Shown here in pieces: positions 11,090 to 22,857 of a stretch of DNA of 64,000 bases. The position numbers and the translations under genes were made by a program. Source of the stretch: Laetiporus sulphureus 93-53 (Eukaryota; Basidiomycota; Agaricomycetes; Polyporales; Laetiporaceae); assembly GCF_001632365.1 (NCBI RefSeq), contig NW_024468518.1:186877-250876 (forward strand). Reading direction: 5' to 3'. The notes below the pieces were generated by a model. It had not been told where the DNA came from and searched no databases. It saw only the letters and a list, made by a program, of their open reading frames with translations. The first letter of the stretch is position 1; the number at the start of each line of letters is the position of its first letter.

Positions 11090-13937
11090 ATGACACCTAG
11101 AGAATGTCATTCAAGGTGCATCATCAAGCTGAGCACAAGGATCAATGATATCAATAATGCAGAGCATGGCACGGTGGTTGATGCAATCAGGCCAACGTTA
11201 TTGACATCAGAGATAAGTGAAGGTGTAAGACTGAAATATTCAGTTGTTGAGATTGACGATGACACAGCAAATCCAGATTTGGCACTGAAACGTAAGAAGA
11301 ATGCACAGAACACAATGGGCAATCAGTCGGAGGATGATGATGTGACGATATCGAAGAAGGCGAAGACAGCTGCCGGTGCGCTGTTATTTCACTCTACCAT
11401 ACAATGTACTAACCTTGCATTTCAATTAGATAAATCGAAAAACATCCTGTTCAATGGACGAGGTGAAAAGGATAAGGATCAATTCGATGACCATGGCGTC
11501 TTACTCGATATTCAGCATATTTTCGAGCTGGCAGAGAAAGTGAAGAGCAGCAATGACACGTCCAATGTGAATCACTTCTTCAGCAATCCATGGCAGCGTG
11601 AGCACAGCAACCCATCCAAAAAGGCTATGAAACAGCATGTTCGCAGTTGCCAAATTTGCAAGTACATGTCATTCTTTTTCATGCAACTGCAACTTCATCT
11701 CACCATGTCATAGGAAGAGAAATATCAACGACTTCACTATTGTAGTGGACATGTCAACCCTTCAATGGCATCTGCAAGCAATGCATAAAGTAACGTGCTT
11801 TCTAATTCACAGTGTATGACATATTTTTGATGACATTTACTAGCATGAATACTATAAGTGGTGTGAGAAGAACACTTTCAACTCCAAGCTCCCAAGTGAT
11901 GTTGCAGCTCGCAAAGCAAAGATCCTCGAGAGTCATATCTCTCAAGGAACTCTCGAGGGACATGTTTGAGTTGATTAGCCAGCTGGACATACAATTTTAT
12001 ATTCAGACAAAGCATTCAAGTCAGCTGCTATCCAGTGGCTAGTAGAGACCGATCAGGTACATAATCTCTCTCTGTAAATGATTATTTGTGATCTTATAAA
12101 GCCATTTATCAGCCTATCAGTGCATTTCAACATCAAGCATTCGAGGATCTGATCAATATCGCTTCACACACCAAGGAAGCAGTGAAAATTCCAAAGCGAG
12201 CATCAACACGGTGAGACATTATCGATCTGTTTCACCAGTTTCTATGTGACCTGAACAAATGCTTACAGATAATACTATTTGAGTTGTCATTAAGCTGATA
12301 GCTCCACTCTGATCATGCAATATAGGGCCCAACTGTGAGAGGAAAAGTGTTGCTGACGTGTGACACTTGGCAAGCCAGCAATACCAATGGTTACTTTGCA
12401 GTGATGGCACATTGGATACAAGAGAATTTACCAAATGACTGGTCGCTTAAAGGAGCTCTGATTGGCTTCATGCACATGAATTGTTCACATCATGGCAACC
12501 ACTTGGGACAAGCACTTTACAAGGTCACCAGCCGCATTGGCATTGCGAAAAAGGTACGTTATCAAGAACTTGATATCAGTGCAACAATATTAACAATAAA
12601 TATACAGTTTTTTGTGGTTACTTGCGACAACGTGAGCTCAAACTTGACCATAATGACAGCATTCGCTTCCATGGTCTGCAATAATCATGGAGTTGACTTC
12701 AACGCTGACAGTCGATGCATCAGGTACGTGTTCGCATGTGAGTTATATAAGTAAATATATTCTTACAGACATTTGATAGCTGCCTCGCACACATCATCAA
12801 CCTTGCGACACAAGCTGTTATTGGAGCTCAAAGCAAATCTGCACATTACGACCCTGAACATCCAGATGTGCATTTATCAGATACCTCAGCTGTCGTTCAT
12901 GATGAAGTAGGCCTGATTCGTGCAATATCTGTTAAGGTAAGTATAAAGTAGGTGAAGAAGCACTCACATTGACGAACACATGCAGGAGCGCTCATCAAGC
13001 CAGTGCAAAGAGCGATTTCATGATATTCAAGCATCTGCCAGCATCGAATTCAAGAATGTCAAGACCCTTGTAGTTGACATGAAGGTTCGCTGGTCATCGA
13101 CATATTTGATGCTCAATCGAGCATATAGCCTTCATGCAGTGAGTGCTCTGCAGCATTGTCATGTGCTGTATCACTAAGTGATATTCTTAGCATGTCAACA
13201 AGTTTGTAACGGAGATCTCAAAAGTGGCAAAGGATATGAAGACATCTACTAGATTGTATAGCCTCCTGCTAAGAGAAGATGAGTGGAAACACATTAAGGC
13301 CTTTCAGCACATTCTTCGGGTACATTTATCCCATTCATTAACTGTCCAACAGTGTTTCATATCAATGGTCAGATTGCAGACTTCTGTCAACAGCGGTTCT
13401 CTTCAGAGTGTAATCCAGCACTGCACCTCATGCTACCTGCCCTCGAAGACTTACATGCATGATGGACTGCACAACTGCAGGATCCTGTCTATGTGCACTT
13501 TGGAAATGGGCTGCAAGCTGGACTGGCCAAGATTGAAGCCTATTATGATAAGACAGGTGATAATGATGCCTACGTCTTTTCCATTGGTATGTATATCATT
13601 GGTACAAATGCTTCATCTGATTTTTAAACATAATTATCAGTGCTCGATCCCATGGTGTGCTTCAGATTCTTTAAGAAGAACTGGTCAGCGGCTCTGCAAA
13701 AAGACGCTATGGACCTGATAAAGAGAATTGTAAGTACACTCGCCAATCATGCAGCTTCATGCTGATCTACTAATGGATTCATGCTTGTTCAGTACAAGGA
13801 CCGATACTCTGAACTTAACAGTGGCACGCAAAGCACGGTAGCAGCCATTTCAAAGAAGAAAGTGCTACGCCGCTATCCTTCTTTACTTGTCGATTTATCA
13901 AGCGACGACAACGATGAGGGACAACAGTCTGTATTCT
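11090..13937 (+). pseudogene. hAT transposase, N-terminal part (decayed, multi-exon)
   Basis: The transposase would cut and paste the hAT element. Exon 1 (11090 to about 11670) is acidic and Lys-rich and ends QHVRSCQICK before a GT donor. A small exon gives a BED-like HLQAMHK. Later exons give the hAT-typical AARKAKILE, SDKAFKSAAIQWLVETDQ, then VLLTCDTWQASNTNGYFAV and GALIGFMHMNCSHHG (12345-12500), VTCDNVSSN (12615-12645), MKVRWSSTYLMLNRAYS (13080-13130) and VLDPMVCFRFF (13640-13670). Stops TGA and TAG at about 11964-11974 interrupt it. The frame is cut at 13937 by the G1 LTR and resumes at 30167. Introns are about 50-60 bp. Family certain; exon edges approximate. Confidence 0.8.
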
Positions 13938-14625
13938 TGTCACAGATTTTTGCCACAAAGTCCACACGTGACTTTTCTCATGCCACAGATCATGTGCTTC
14001 ACCAATATCTCACACCACTCAGCCACAGATGCGACGCGTAGGGATCAGGTGATAGTCTACATCACATGTTATGGTCCAGACCTGCGGATGATATCGTCGG
14101 ACCTGTCTATTCCAGGATACAATAGAGGCACCCATTTGGGAACAAAGGGAACAAGAATTATTGTTAGGCATCGGCCTTCCGCTTCCTATTAGTTTAGCCA
14201 GAAGCCCAGATAGGCACGATGTTCACACCAGAGAATAAAGGGAATCCCAGATAGGCACGATGCTCACACAGCAGCCATCGGTCTTTCCACTCATTGTTCT
14301 ACTTCTGGACATCTCATTGTTACATGTACGGCCATTAGCTTATACCCGTAGATAGGTAGCTTAGGTAAGATAGCCCGCTGTATGTGTATATAAGATCAGC
14401 ATGTAGGGGATGAAACCTCAGATTGTTTCTCCTCGTCTATCACCAGTCGACTACTGAGCTTTCCAAGCTCCATTATATTTCTATCATCATTCCAGATGCT
14501 TGCTACACAGCGAGTGAGTGTTAGGCTCTTTAGCCACTTTTAGAGATCAGGGGAATCAGGGTGGCACGTTCCACGTGACCGCTCTTTTATAGTCTTTTGA
14601 TCTCTTTTCCAGCATCACTGTGACA
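13938..14625 (+). repeat. G1 5' LTR
   Basis: 688 bp, TGTCACAG...CTGTGACA. TATATAA lies at 14387-14393, and the predicted RNA start (see the self-primer) at about 14418. Similar LTRs lie at 29479-30166 and in G2 (34836-36526, 44850-45549). Confidence 0.95.
14387..14428 (+). promoter_or_regulatory. G1 LTR promoter: TATA box and inferred RNA 5' end
   Basis: TATATAA at 14387 is followed 31 nt later by TCAGATTGTTT (14418-14428), whose reverse complement lies just inside the element at 14630-14640. The distance suits an RNA polymerase II start. The start site is inferred from this pairing. Confidence 0.6.
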
Positions 14626-14629
14626 TTAA

Positions 14630-14640
14630 AAACAATCTGA
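14630..14640 (+). other. G1 self-complementary primer-binding site
   Basis: AAACAATCTGA lies 4 nt after the 5' LTR end. It is the exact reverse complement of 14418-14428, the expected 5' end of the RNA. There is no TGG-type tRNA primer site here. This is the Tf1/sushi self-priming arrangement. G2 keeps the same pairing (36529-36539 with 36320-36330). Confidence 0.75.
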
Positions 14641-14661
14641 CATTTTCTGTGCCCCTGCTTA

Positions 14662-15092
14662 GTGTTTAACACAAGCAGCCGCGTATTTTCAGCACAAGCA
14701 GTTTCAGCTGTAGAGCGTGGCTTTTTCTCCACATATTTCAACTCAACTTCTACCAGACGTGAGCCTCAGCAAGACACTGAGCAGCCCAAGGCAGCAAAGC
14801 GCAAGGCCACGAAGATCCTTATGCCAGCTACAAATGCCTCAAAACCAACAAGGAGCGAGAAAGACTTCCCATTCTAGCATCCTTAGGCACATCCTCTACA
14901 GACAGGCAGCGTGCAGCGGCCAGGGTAGTTGACACTACGCATATCAGAGTTCAAGGCATCATTCACCGGCCTCACAGTCACACCCCCCCACTCAAATGCT
15001 ACAAGCCCAGGAAAGGACGTCTCACTACAGGTGGTCGAAAGCCAAGACCATCCCCAGAGATCATCACCTCTAACGCTGTTCCCCCTATCATT
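14662..15092 (+). pseudogene. G1 leader ORF, first part (upstream of gag)
   Basis: This coding-like region between primer site and gag has no equivalent in standard gypsy elements. It begins SSRVFSAQAVSAV and continues, after a frame change near 14870, as RAAARVVDTTHIRVQGIIH (about 14910-14965) and a basic, Pro-rich stretch. It is cut at 15092 by the KDZ element and continues at 23186. The G2 copy (36563-37421) preserves the same segments. No ATG opens the first frame (it would need GTG), so the true start or a splice is unresolved. Function unknown. Confidence 0.5.
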
Positions 15093-15412
15093 CACCTGGA
15101 CCTCACGAACTCCGGACCTTGCTAGGTTGCCATAGCCGGTAGCCTTCACAACCTAACAAGGTCCGGAGGTCAATTCCTCGCTATCTGCCAATACCACCGG
15201 CAATAGCGCAGGAATTTACCGTAAATGGCAACGCTAATCAACACGGCTGATAACGGTTTTCAGCCGTGATCAGATGATCAACCACACCTCGTGGCTACCG
15301 TCGGCTCACACCTGGGCCACCGGATCTCTCTGCCCACTGTCCCAGACATTGGGGCGCCGTGCGTCGTCATCGCCGCCGACAGCGACGACGAGCTCCCCCC
15401 TATATTCCTCAT
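15093..15412 (+). repeat. KDZ left terminal inverted repeat
   Basis: About 320 bp, matching 22858-23177 in reverse. It contains an internal 55-bp stem-loop (15112-15166) whose arms CCGGACCTTGCTAGGTTG and CAACCTAACAAGGTCCGG pair at 17 of 18 positions. Differences from the right repeat are largely CpG to TpG or CpA. Confidence 0.9.
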
Positions 15413-15658
15413 TTCTGGTCCGCTTTCTATCATTTCTTCTTTATGCATCAATTACCTTATATCATCATTGTATTGCCCTTACTATGTACTGCAATCACGG
15501 TCAAATAGCATAATAAAATGAGTTTTTCGTCACCAAATCAGCAATACAGCTACAATCCATGCTATCTATAACACAGACCACCAGGCAGGCCCATGAAGGC
15601 AGGAGATGCAGTGGGGTAGAGAGCAATATCACATCTACACGCACATGGCATTCATACC

Positions 15659-17506
15659 TCATGGTTCAGCATTGACAGCAGCGGGCATGACATTTTCGAT
15701 CTGAGCAGACTGCGCGTAAGCCTTGCGAGAACCCCTCTTTACCCCTTTGTCGGACCGAACTTTCTGAGCTCTCTTCAGCACTGGGATGGCAGTCCCATCA
15801 GTGGCAGCCATGATGTTGATGGATGACTTGTCTAGAGGGTGGCGGTGCTTGGAGATTGGCACACTTGTGAATGTAGCAGCATCTGCATGAGGCCCTGAGC
15901 TCAGATCGATGTGCGGACCTGCATTGATGAATACGATGTCGATCGATGCAGAAGTGGGTGGAACGTCGGTGCTTGCCATCATCGTCATCGATGTGTCATT
16001 CCCCCCGCTGGTTGCTATTGTCATCGATGCATTCAGCGCCATTCCGTGCACTGCGTCAGCTTGAGAGAAGGTGGCTATTGCACCACCACCATCAACAGCA
16101 GCTGCAGTCCGTTGCCTGTTGTCATCGTCGTTCGCACCGCTGCTCACACTGCCAACCTGGCAGACCGACAGGTTCTCATGGTACTCCTTCAACCACGCAT
16201 TGTACTCCTCATTCTTCTCTATGTAGTACCAGTAAGCTGTTCCTGTCTCCCAAGCCATGAGACAGAGCTGAACCTCCATGCGGGTGGATATGTCACTCGG
16301 GCAACAGAATCTGGTGAGAGGCCACCCCTTGATAAGCATTCAGTATGGAATGGTGATGTTCGTCTCAAAATTGATGTAAGTAAGCCGTCCGACGGGCCGT
16401 GGAGACCCTTCTTCTATGAGTGATGTCAGTATGAATGCAGAATGAAGAAATCTCGCCTTACTCAGTTTCTGCTTGATAAGAGCTGCCAACCGGCTCTTCA
16501 TCCTAGTGGTCTCCTGGTTGTAGTTTGTAACAGCACCTATTGACTTCATAAGATATCGGACATACAGCGGAAAAATATACGTACCGTCTACCCCAGAAAG
16601 CACATATCCATCCATCCGAGCAGAAAAGTCAGCCACCCAGTTCTTTGTTGTGAACTCGATGAAATCTGAAAGGCGGTCATCGGTGTAGAATACGTGCAGG
16701 CTTCCGTAAGACTCAGGAGTAGAGCACACAGTGAAGAGGATCATTTGCATCCCCGTGCGCTCACTCAATGCCATGAGCTGCCACAATTCGAAAGTTAGCG
16801 GTGCAAATATGGAAACATGTAGTGATAAATAATGCACCTCATGCTGGATGCTTGCGAGCGACCCGTGGGCATCATTGAATGCTGCCTGCTCCATGTCGTG
16901 GACCGAGCATTTTTTCATCTCGCACTCTGCCTGCAGCTCCTCGATGTATGGTGCGGCAGCCATAGCGCACTCCTCCTTTGCCAACAATGCCCACTCCTCC
17001 TTCAATATCGGGGCCCAGTAGTCGGTCTTCCTCTGGGGCTCACCAGGTGGCAGTGCTGATAATCAAGGCAAATGAGAATCTCATATAGTAAGTTGATGTC
17101 AGATACACATACTGTCATTGTGGCGCTTCACTTCACCACGTTGCCAGGCATTCCACGGATTGACCTGTCTCTTGTAGACAGACTTGTGTGGCCGTTGCAT
17201 GATGAGACGAAAGTAGTAGTCGATCTTGTGAGAACCGAAGCACTTTCGCATCACCCGTGCCTGCTCGAGAATCATCTCACGAGCTTCAGACAGCGCTTGA
17301 TTTAGTGCCTCCTTTCGCTCGAGCCTGGCATTTTGCAAGTGCGCTCTTTCAGCTGCTGTCTTCAGGATCAGCTTGCATTTAGTTCTGGTCCTCCAAGGCC
17401 GACGAGCCTGTAGAGTTGCCGGACTCTTCCGCTTCTTGCTCGGGAGACGGTGCAGGAGATTTGCCACTTGTGCTGGAGACATATCGGAGGGAAGCCCACA
17501 CATCAA
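15659..17506 (-). CDS. Uncharacterised KDZ-borne coiled protein (NPWNA family)
   Basis: Multi-exon minus-strand gene, third in the element. The N-terminal exon (17506-17099) is Lys/Arg-rich (PSKKRKSPATLQARRPWRTR), then helical, ending QVNPWNAWQRGEV. The next exons hold a Glu-rich helix around KEEWALLAKEECAMAAAPYI, an MALSERTGMQMILFTV block, YGSLHVFYTDDRLSDF, ARMDGYVLSGVDG and GRLTYINFETNI. The last exon has LIKGWPLTRFCCPSD and a Trp-rich helix ending in a low-complexity Ala/Thr/Ser region and a basic tail. A TGA at 16340-16342 interrupts it between INFETNITIPY and MLIKGWPL. The layout matches hypothetical proteins I associate with Agaricomycete transposons; its function is not known. The basic N terminus suggests nucleic-acid binding (inference). 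Confidence 0.6.
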
Positions 17507-17647
17507 GGATCAGCTGTCAAAGAAGTTTGATGGTGTGTAACACGAGACACGTCACGTGACGGATGTGTCTCTGACAATCAACAAAAATTCACATGTGACT
17601 CAAATATGGAACATGATTCAATTCATTGAGAGAGCAGTAGGTAGGAT

Positions 17648-18993
17648 TTAAATGCGGTTCTTGCACAGAAAGTAGATAAATTCTAAGTGCTTTGCTGGGA
17701 CATCGACACCATGGAGGTGAGCAACAAATTCCTCTCTGTTGCGGCTATTGGCAAATGCCGCAACCACCTCCACCCGCGCACGGTAAGTATAACTATGGGA
17801 TGACATGTAATAATCAGCATACGTGCTGAGAGATGGTACAAGAAACTTCTCATTGATGTCATCATTGGAACTGAGGTTGATGACGCCAGTGCAACATGAA
17901 TGCTGTTGATTGTGATCCCGACTATCGAAAGGAGATGGAGATGGAGACTGAATGTATGGAGTCAGTGGGAGAGGCATGGAACACTGCTCAACAGTGTACA
18001 GAGCAGTCGTGGGCTTTGCATTGATGATATGGATCAGAGGAGCAGGAGACTCTTGCACTTGCGAAGGTCCGGCATCCATCTTGACAGTGTGAGATCGAAC
18101 GTTTGAAGGGATGCGTGCTGCATGCAAAGGCATCTCTGAGTATGTGCTGACTATCTTGGATGATACCTCGTGCACATGTGTCTTGCCGGAACATGACTTG
18201 GTCATGCAAGGGCCCTTTCCAGATAGTTCAGACGCTAACAGCAGCGTGTTGTCAATGTGAACAGTTTGCATGAGATCTGAAAGGAGGTTGAAGAGTGCAT
18301 CAGTGATGTTAGTGAGAAGAGAACCGCCGTACCATTGAGTCCTTCTATAACGTGCTCCGACCGTCCCGTTGTGCCGTTTACCGCTACATAGAAGAGAAGT
18401 AGGTTCAATGAAAGAAGCAACGGTGAAAAGCAACTCACCATCCTCATCGTCATCACCATTTTCATCAGCGTGAATGCTCTGGTTCAGAATATCCATGAGA
18501 TAGTTCTCGAACATCCCTAGCCATGATGTCAGATCGTTCAGAGACTCATATGTTGCAGGCTCCTTATGCAAGAAGTGGGCAATGGCCTCTGGTAAGTTCT
18601 TGTAGGCCATAAACCTTGCATCTGAGAACCCATGAACCTGTGCATTACACTGCTTCCTGACCTCGCTGTCAGATTTGACAGCTGAGTGCTGATCGTTCAA
18701 CGACAAACTTACTAAGAAAAAAAGATACCAGTCTTTCTGCCGTGGACAACGACATATACATTCTCAAACTCTCGTGTATCCGGAATCACCTTTCTTGCTT
18801 CCTCCCAGAGAAGCAGACTGTGGACCATCTCCTTGATGATAAGGTCGTTCAGCTCACATGCGTCACCTGCAAAGTGATGAAAAAATGGCTGCAGCGTGTA
18901 GACAGAAGTCGCAACGGTGTGATCTGTGTAGTGGATGATGACTGGAAGTGGGGAGGTGTATCCACCATAGCCAATGGGTGGACTAACGCTCAT
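17648..18993 (-). CDS. KDZ-borne protein with RNase H1 N-terminal/viroplasmin-like domain
   Basis: Two or more minus-strand exons. Exon 1 (18993 to about 18730) ends VYVVVHGRKTG. After an intron (about 18672-18728) exon 2 continues with QVHGFSDARFMAYKNLPEAI. Together these give the signature of the RNase H1 N-terminal (Cauli_VI/viroplasmin) fold, YVV..GRK.GI...W..C..QV.GF..A.F..Y....EA, which binds RNA-DNA hybrids or dsRNA in known members. The remaining 300 or so residues are Ser/Pro-rich with no domain I recognise; an ESLNDLTSWLGMFENYLMDI helix lies near the N-terminal end. An intron at about 18385-18440 is possible. No RNase H catalytic domain is seen. It lies head-to-tail behind the transposase gene, with about 440 bp between them. 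Confidence 0.6.
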
Positions 18994-19430
18994 GTGGTGA
19001 GATCACAGCATCACTATCTGAATGTTAATTTAGACTCACCACGCATCATAGATACCAGGACGAGGACCTCCAAGAACAGTGATGTACTGAGAACCTCTAT
19101 GCATGACAAGAGAGCAGGGGAGGTGATGCAGCTGGGGAGAAAGAGCGAGGGGACACTGATATGCTTTGCGCAACAGTGAGTGGCGCAACGAGTTCTGTCA
19201 TTGCTCGATCACTCAACGCCATGAGCTGTGGCTGAACGACTCATTCATGCATATGCATGCTGACACTGATTCCAGCTCATTTCTCTCGTAAATTCTGTAG
19301 CTTGTGATGTTCTCAGTTCAGTCACTAATATATTTCATTTAATATTTCATCATTTTGCAGCTTTCTAGAGCATTCAGCAACCATTTTGATTCTGACAACA
19401 TCTAGACAGCATGATTGATTGTACATGAAG
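18994..19430. other. KDZ internal spacer
   Basis: Between the transposase stop and the start of the RNase H1-N-like gene on the minus strand. It probably holds that gene's promoter and the transposase 3' end. No coding signal is seen; the plus-strand frame 18742-19179 is antisense to the gene. Confidence 0.4.
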
Positions 19431-22373
19431 CTACTCCTTCACAGATAACTCTGAGAGATAGTCTACAAGTCCCCCAAGATCCCCATTGACCTCATCATCC
19501 TGTGCTGCAAGTAGCTCGTCATCCTCGATGCCCACCAGGTTCATGCAAGTGAGCATTGTCAGAGTGATACGTGCACCAAAATCTGTTGATGATGCTGTCG
19601 AACCTTTGCATTGTCCCAGTGACAGATCGGTCACAAACCCCTCAAGCTCTGAGAGCTGTTGAAGATGGACGAGGTGACGTGCATTGACGTGGTGATGGCG
19701 CTTGCAAAACTCTTGAATGGCTTCATATAATGGTGACATCTGTTCATCCAGTGAAGTTAGTGCACGAGAGAAAAGGATTCCTCATCAACAATTGATGTTT
19801 GCAGCCACCGAGCTTCTATACCAACACGCATGACCTCTTCATGTGCACGATCGAGGTGACATGCCTTCTTCATACATTCACGTGCAATTGGAGTGGCCCA
19901 GGGCTTTTGACAAATATCATTTTGAGTGTCTTGAAGCAGCGCAAACTCGTCGAGGAAGCTGTAGTGCGAGACTTTTGACCAGTCCAGGGTAGGACGTGGT
20001 AGATCGAGTGTGAGGGCCGCAGCATTGTACGTCTTCATGGCATTGCAGATCACCTTGCACCGAGTTTGCAGAGACTTTGCAATGTGAGTGTGCACACGAT
20101 ATGCTGTGAATATAATTAGCCGACGACGAGTACAAAATGTGATGATACTTACCAGTCTGTGCAAGATTGAGCTTGTGAAGCTCAAAGAGATGCTGTATGA
20201 CAAGGCGTTGAAGGTGTTCGAGTGCACGGTGATATCATCGCTCAGCAATATACTTCACAGTTTCCATGTACTCACGGTCAGTCGGTTGCCAGCATCTCGT
20301 AATGCCCATCTTCACTTCCATGGTGGCAACATCATGCAGGAGCATGCACTCATGCTCCTCACTGTAATGCCGCTTCGTCTCGAGCTTCTGTGTGCATGAC
20401 GCCTCAGCGTAGTAGTCGACAGTGCTGGTGGAGGGTAGGATAAATGTATAGTCGGATGGGATGGAACTGACAAATTGTGCATGCGCATTTTTGACTTGCG
20501 CACGCATGACATGCCATTCTTGAAGTTTCTCGATGTATGCAACGGCGTGCACATCCCACGGGTGTTCTTGACCCAGAGTTTTGAAATAGTGCCACTCTTC
20601 CAAAGACCATTTGTCAAGATCTTCACGGCTGACCCCGAGAGCTTGCATGGTATCGGCCAGTGTGATAGAATCCTCGTTGATGATCTTCAATGCTGTACAC
20701 AGTTGTTGTACAACATTAGACTAAGATTACCATATTTCTTGTCATCCCATTGCTGGAAGAAAAGGTCGACGAGGACATGCCGACGGTAGGGTGATGCATA
20801 CTGGGTGACCGATGCGAGGCTATTAGATGTGCTAAAGAGCCGTTCGAGGGTCTCGCCATCCTCGAGGCCCATCCCCTTGATAACGTTCAGGTGGTTCTGC
20901 ATCTGGCAAGTATAGTTGTGCGTGTATCCATGGAACGCATTCACGCAGCACCGAAAGCCACTTTGCAGCCAATCTGGCCCCAGCGAACTTCGTGCTGTAG
21001 TTCCCTGGAATACACACCCGATATCGTAGGGCATGAGAAGCCTGATTCCAAAGACTTCTAAAGCCTTGACCAAGATTGCCAGGGGATATTTTGCACTGAT
21101 TGTGACAATCATCAGCATGAAACAGGTTGCAATGCATTGTAGACTCACAGTTCACCACTCTGGACCATGTCCGTGACCCAGAGCATGAGGCAGTGCCTGC
21201 ACGCAGCTACAAAAATGCCTGCCTCATCAAATATGGCCCACATATGCTTGTGATCTTCAGAAGCTGCTGCCTTCCAGTTGGTCGCACATGGAGCCGTCAT
21301 GACATTGCCATCCTCGCTGTCCGTTGGATCCTCCTCCGCCATTGTTGAGATCTCCACGCTGGGCACATCACCATCATCGTCGCTTCCACTCTCACCACCG
21401 TCCTGCACGGGCTGTCCACTGCAAGTGTCAACCTTCTTCGAGCGAGGCCTTGACTTCACCTCGTTGGCATAGCGATTGACGAAGTCCCAGGACAAAAAGT
21501 AGTCGCTCGTTGCAAAGCTGCGCATGTCACCGCATGCACGATTGCTGACCTCTGCGATTCGCTTGAGTGAGTTGTTGCCGTCCATTGCGAAGATGCGCTG
21601 CCACTTGAGAGGTGGCTCCTCATCAAGTTTGTATGTGCAGGCAGGGCATGCATTCAGAACATGCCAGTTAGGTGTGTCTCGACCCAAGGTAGCGTCGATG
21701 CACTTGCGAACCTCGCGTAGAATGCTGAGATAGATGTCGAATGCATTTGCGATGGCAGTGCGGTAGTGACATCGGAAAGGGATCTTGTAGTAGTAAGATA
21801 CGAGCTTCACGAAGGCCTCCACACTAAAGGATGGCTTAAAAAGCCTGATACAGTGGAAGAGTTCGAGGGTGGAGAATGAGATAGCAAGAGATGGATTCAC
21901 TGGAGATGTCCCGAGGTATCTGCTATGCGTGAGGGCCTCAGAAGCGGAGACGTCTTCAGCTCTGTGGCATATAGTTGCTGACGTTGCCAGGGTATATATG
22001 TCAAGTGTGTCGATGGTAAAATCGTGAGAGGAGGGATTCTCGCTAGGCATGGCCACTGTCGAATATCGCCATTGGAGATAGGAGTCCACAAAACAGGGAA
22101 GTAGAGGCTGCCAGTTTTTGTCCATGCGGTCTACCCATTGACACCACATCTGAGCATCCTTGTACCATCGTTCTCATCACCTGGAAGGATGTAAGTATTG
22201 AGCAATGCTCGTACAAATGTTGCAACGCACCTCGAGCCCATAATATCTCTGAGCGCATGGATGAACGACTCATCCGTAGGCTCATCCTCCCAGTCTGCCT
22301 CCTCTCCTCCTCCATCTTGCTGAATGTTCATGAGAACATCCTCGATGTCTGCGCCGCTGTGGTCAGGGGGCAA
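19431..22373 (-). CDS. KDZ family transposase
   Basis: Multi-exon minus-strand transposase. After an acidic N-terminal exon (22373 to about 22230) come WCQWVDRMDKNWQPLL and a Cys-containing segment NWHVLNACPACTYKL. The catalytic core follows: IFAMDGNNSLKR (first Asp), a long insert, HMWAIFDEAGIFVAACRHC, KYPLAILVKALEVFGIRLL, MPYDIGCVFQGT (second Asp), CVNAFHGYTHNYTCQ.QNH and MGLEDGETLERLFS (Glu). The helical C terminus ends in an acidic tail GDLGGLVDYLSELS. These blocks are diagnostic for KDZ transposases of basidiomycetes. Introns are GT-AG, for example about 21095-21148. No in-frame stop was seen in the main exons, so it may be close to functional. Exon edges at the 5' end are uncertain. Confidence 0.88.
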
Positions 22374-22857
22374 ATTCTCACCTCTAAGTTCTGCGATAAT
22401 CTTGCATGATTGTTGACTAAGTCCTACAACAATGATGCATCAAATATTAATATATCATCCACCGTAGTAAAGAAAAAATGTATCTGATGTCCTTAGAGCC
22501 TGCCTTTGCACCGCCTTCTTATTCTTCTCCATGATACCAGTCGCACCCAGAGTCCGTGAGTGCTTTGAGGAGGTGGCTACAGTCATGTGTGGCTTGTGGC
22601 ATGGCTTGATGTGCCCCATGGCCACCACAGAGCTGAGCAGATGAAGCAGATGACGTCAAAGTGAGATTATCAGTGGCAAAGTGAAAAGCTAAGGTGCTGC
22701 GTTAAACAACTCGTCGCGACGCATCGTGTCATGTGTCTCACGTGATGTGCCTGACACGACAAGTTAGAATACAAAATGACACTCCGATTTCTATACTATT
22801 GCACTGAGGGAGTAATGTACATCAAAAGTATTAAAAAATAAAAGAAAAAGTGAAAGA
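22374..22857. other. KDZ region upstream of transposase
   Basis: Likely 5' exon remnants and promoter of the transposase on the minus strand, next to the right inverted repeat. No further domain recognised. Confidence 0.4.

Noticed and set aside
13887..14932. Open frames across the G1 LTR and similar frames in the other LTRs (29509-29896, 34764-35111, 44862-45104)
   Set aside because: They lie in LTR sequence, cross element boundaries and are not conserved as proteins between LTR copies.
15659..19000. TET/JBP dioxygenase gene in the KDZ element, as reported for some basidiomycete KDZ elements
   Set aside because: No HxD...H signature or TET/JBP-like core was seen in the two extra genes.
18742..19179. 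Plus-strand 145-residue frame inside the KDZ element
   Set aside because: Antisense to the RNase H1-N-like gene; low-complexity translation without family features.
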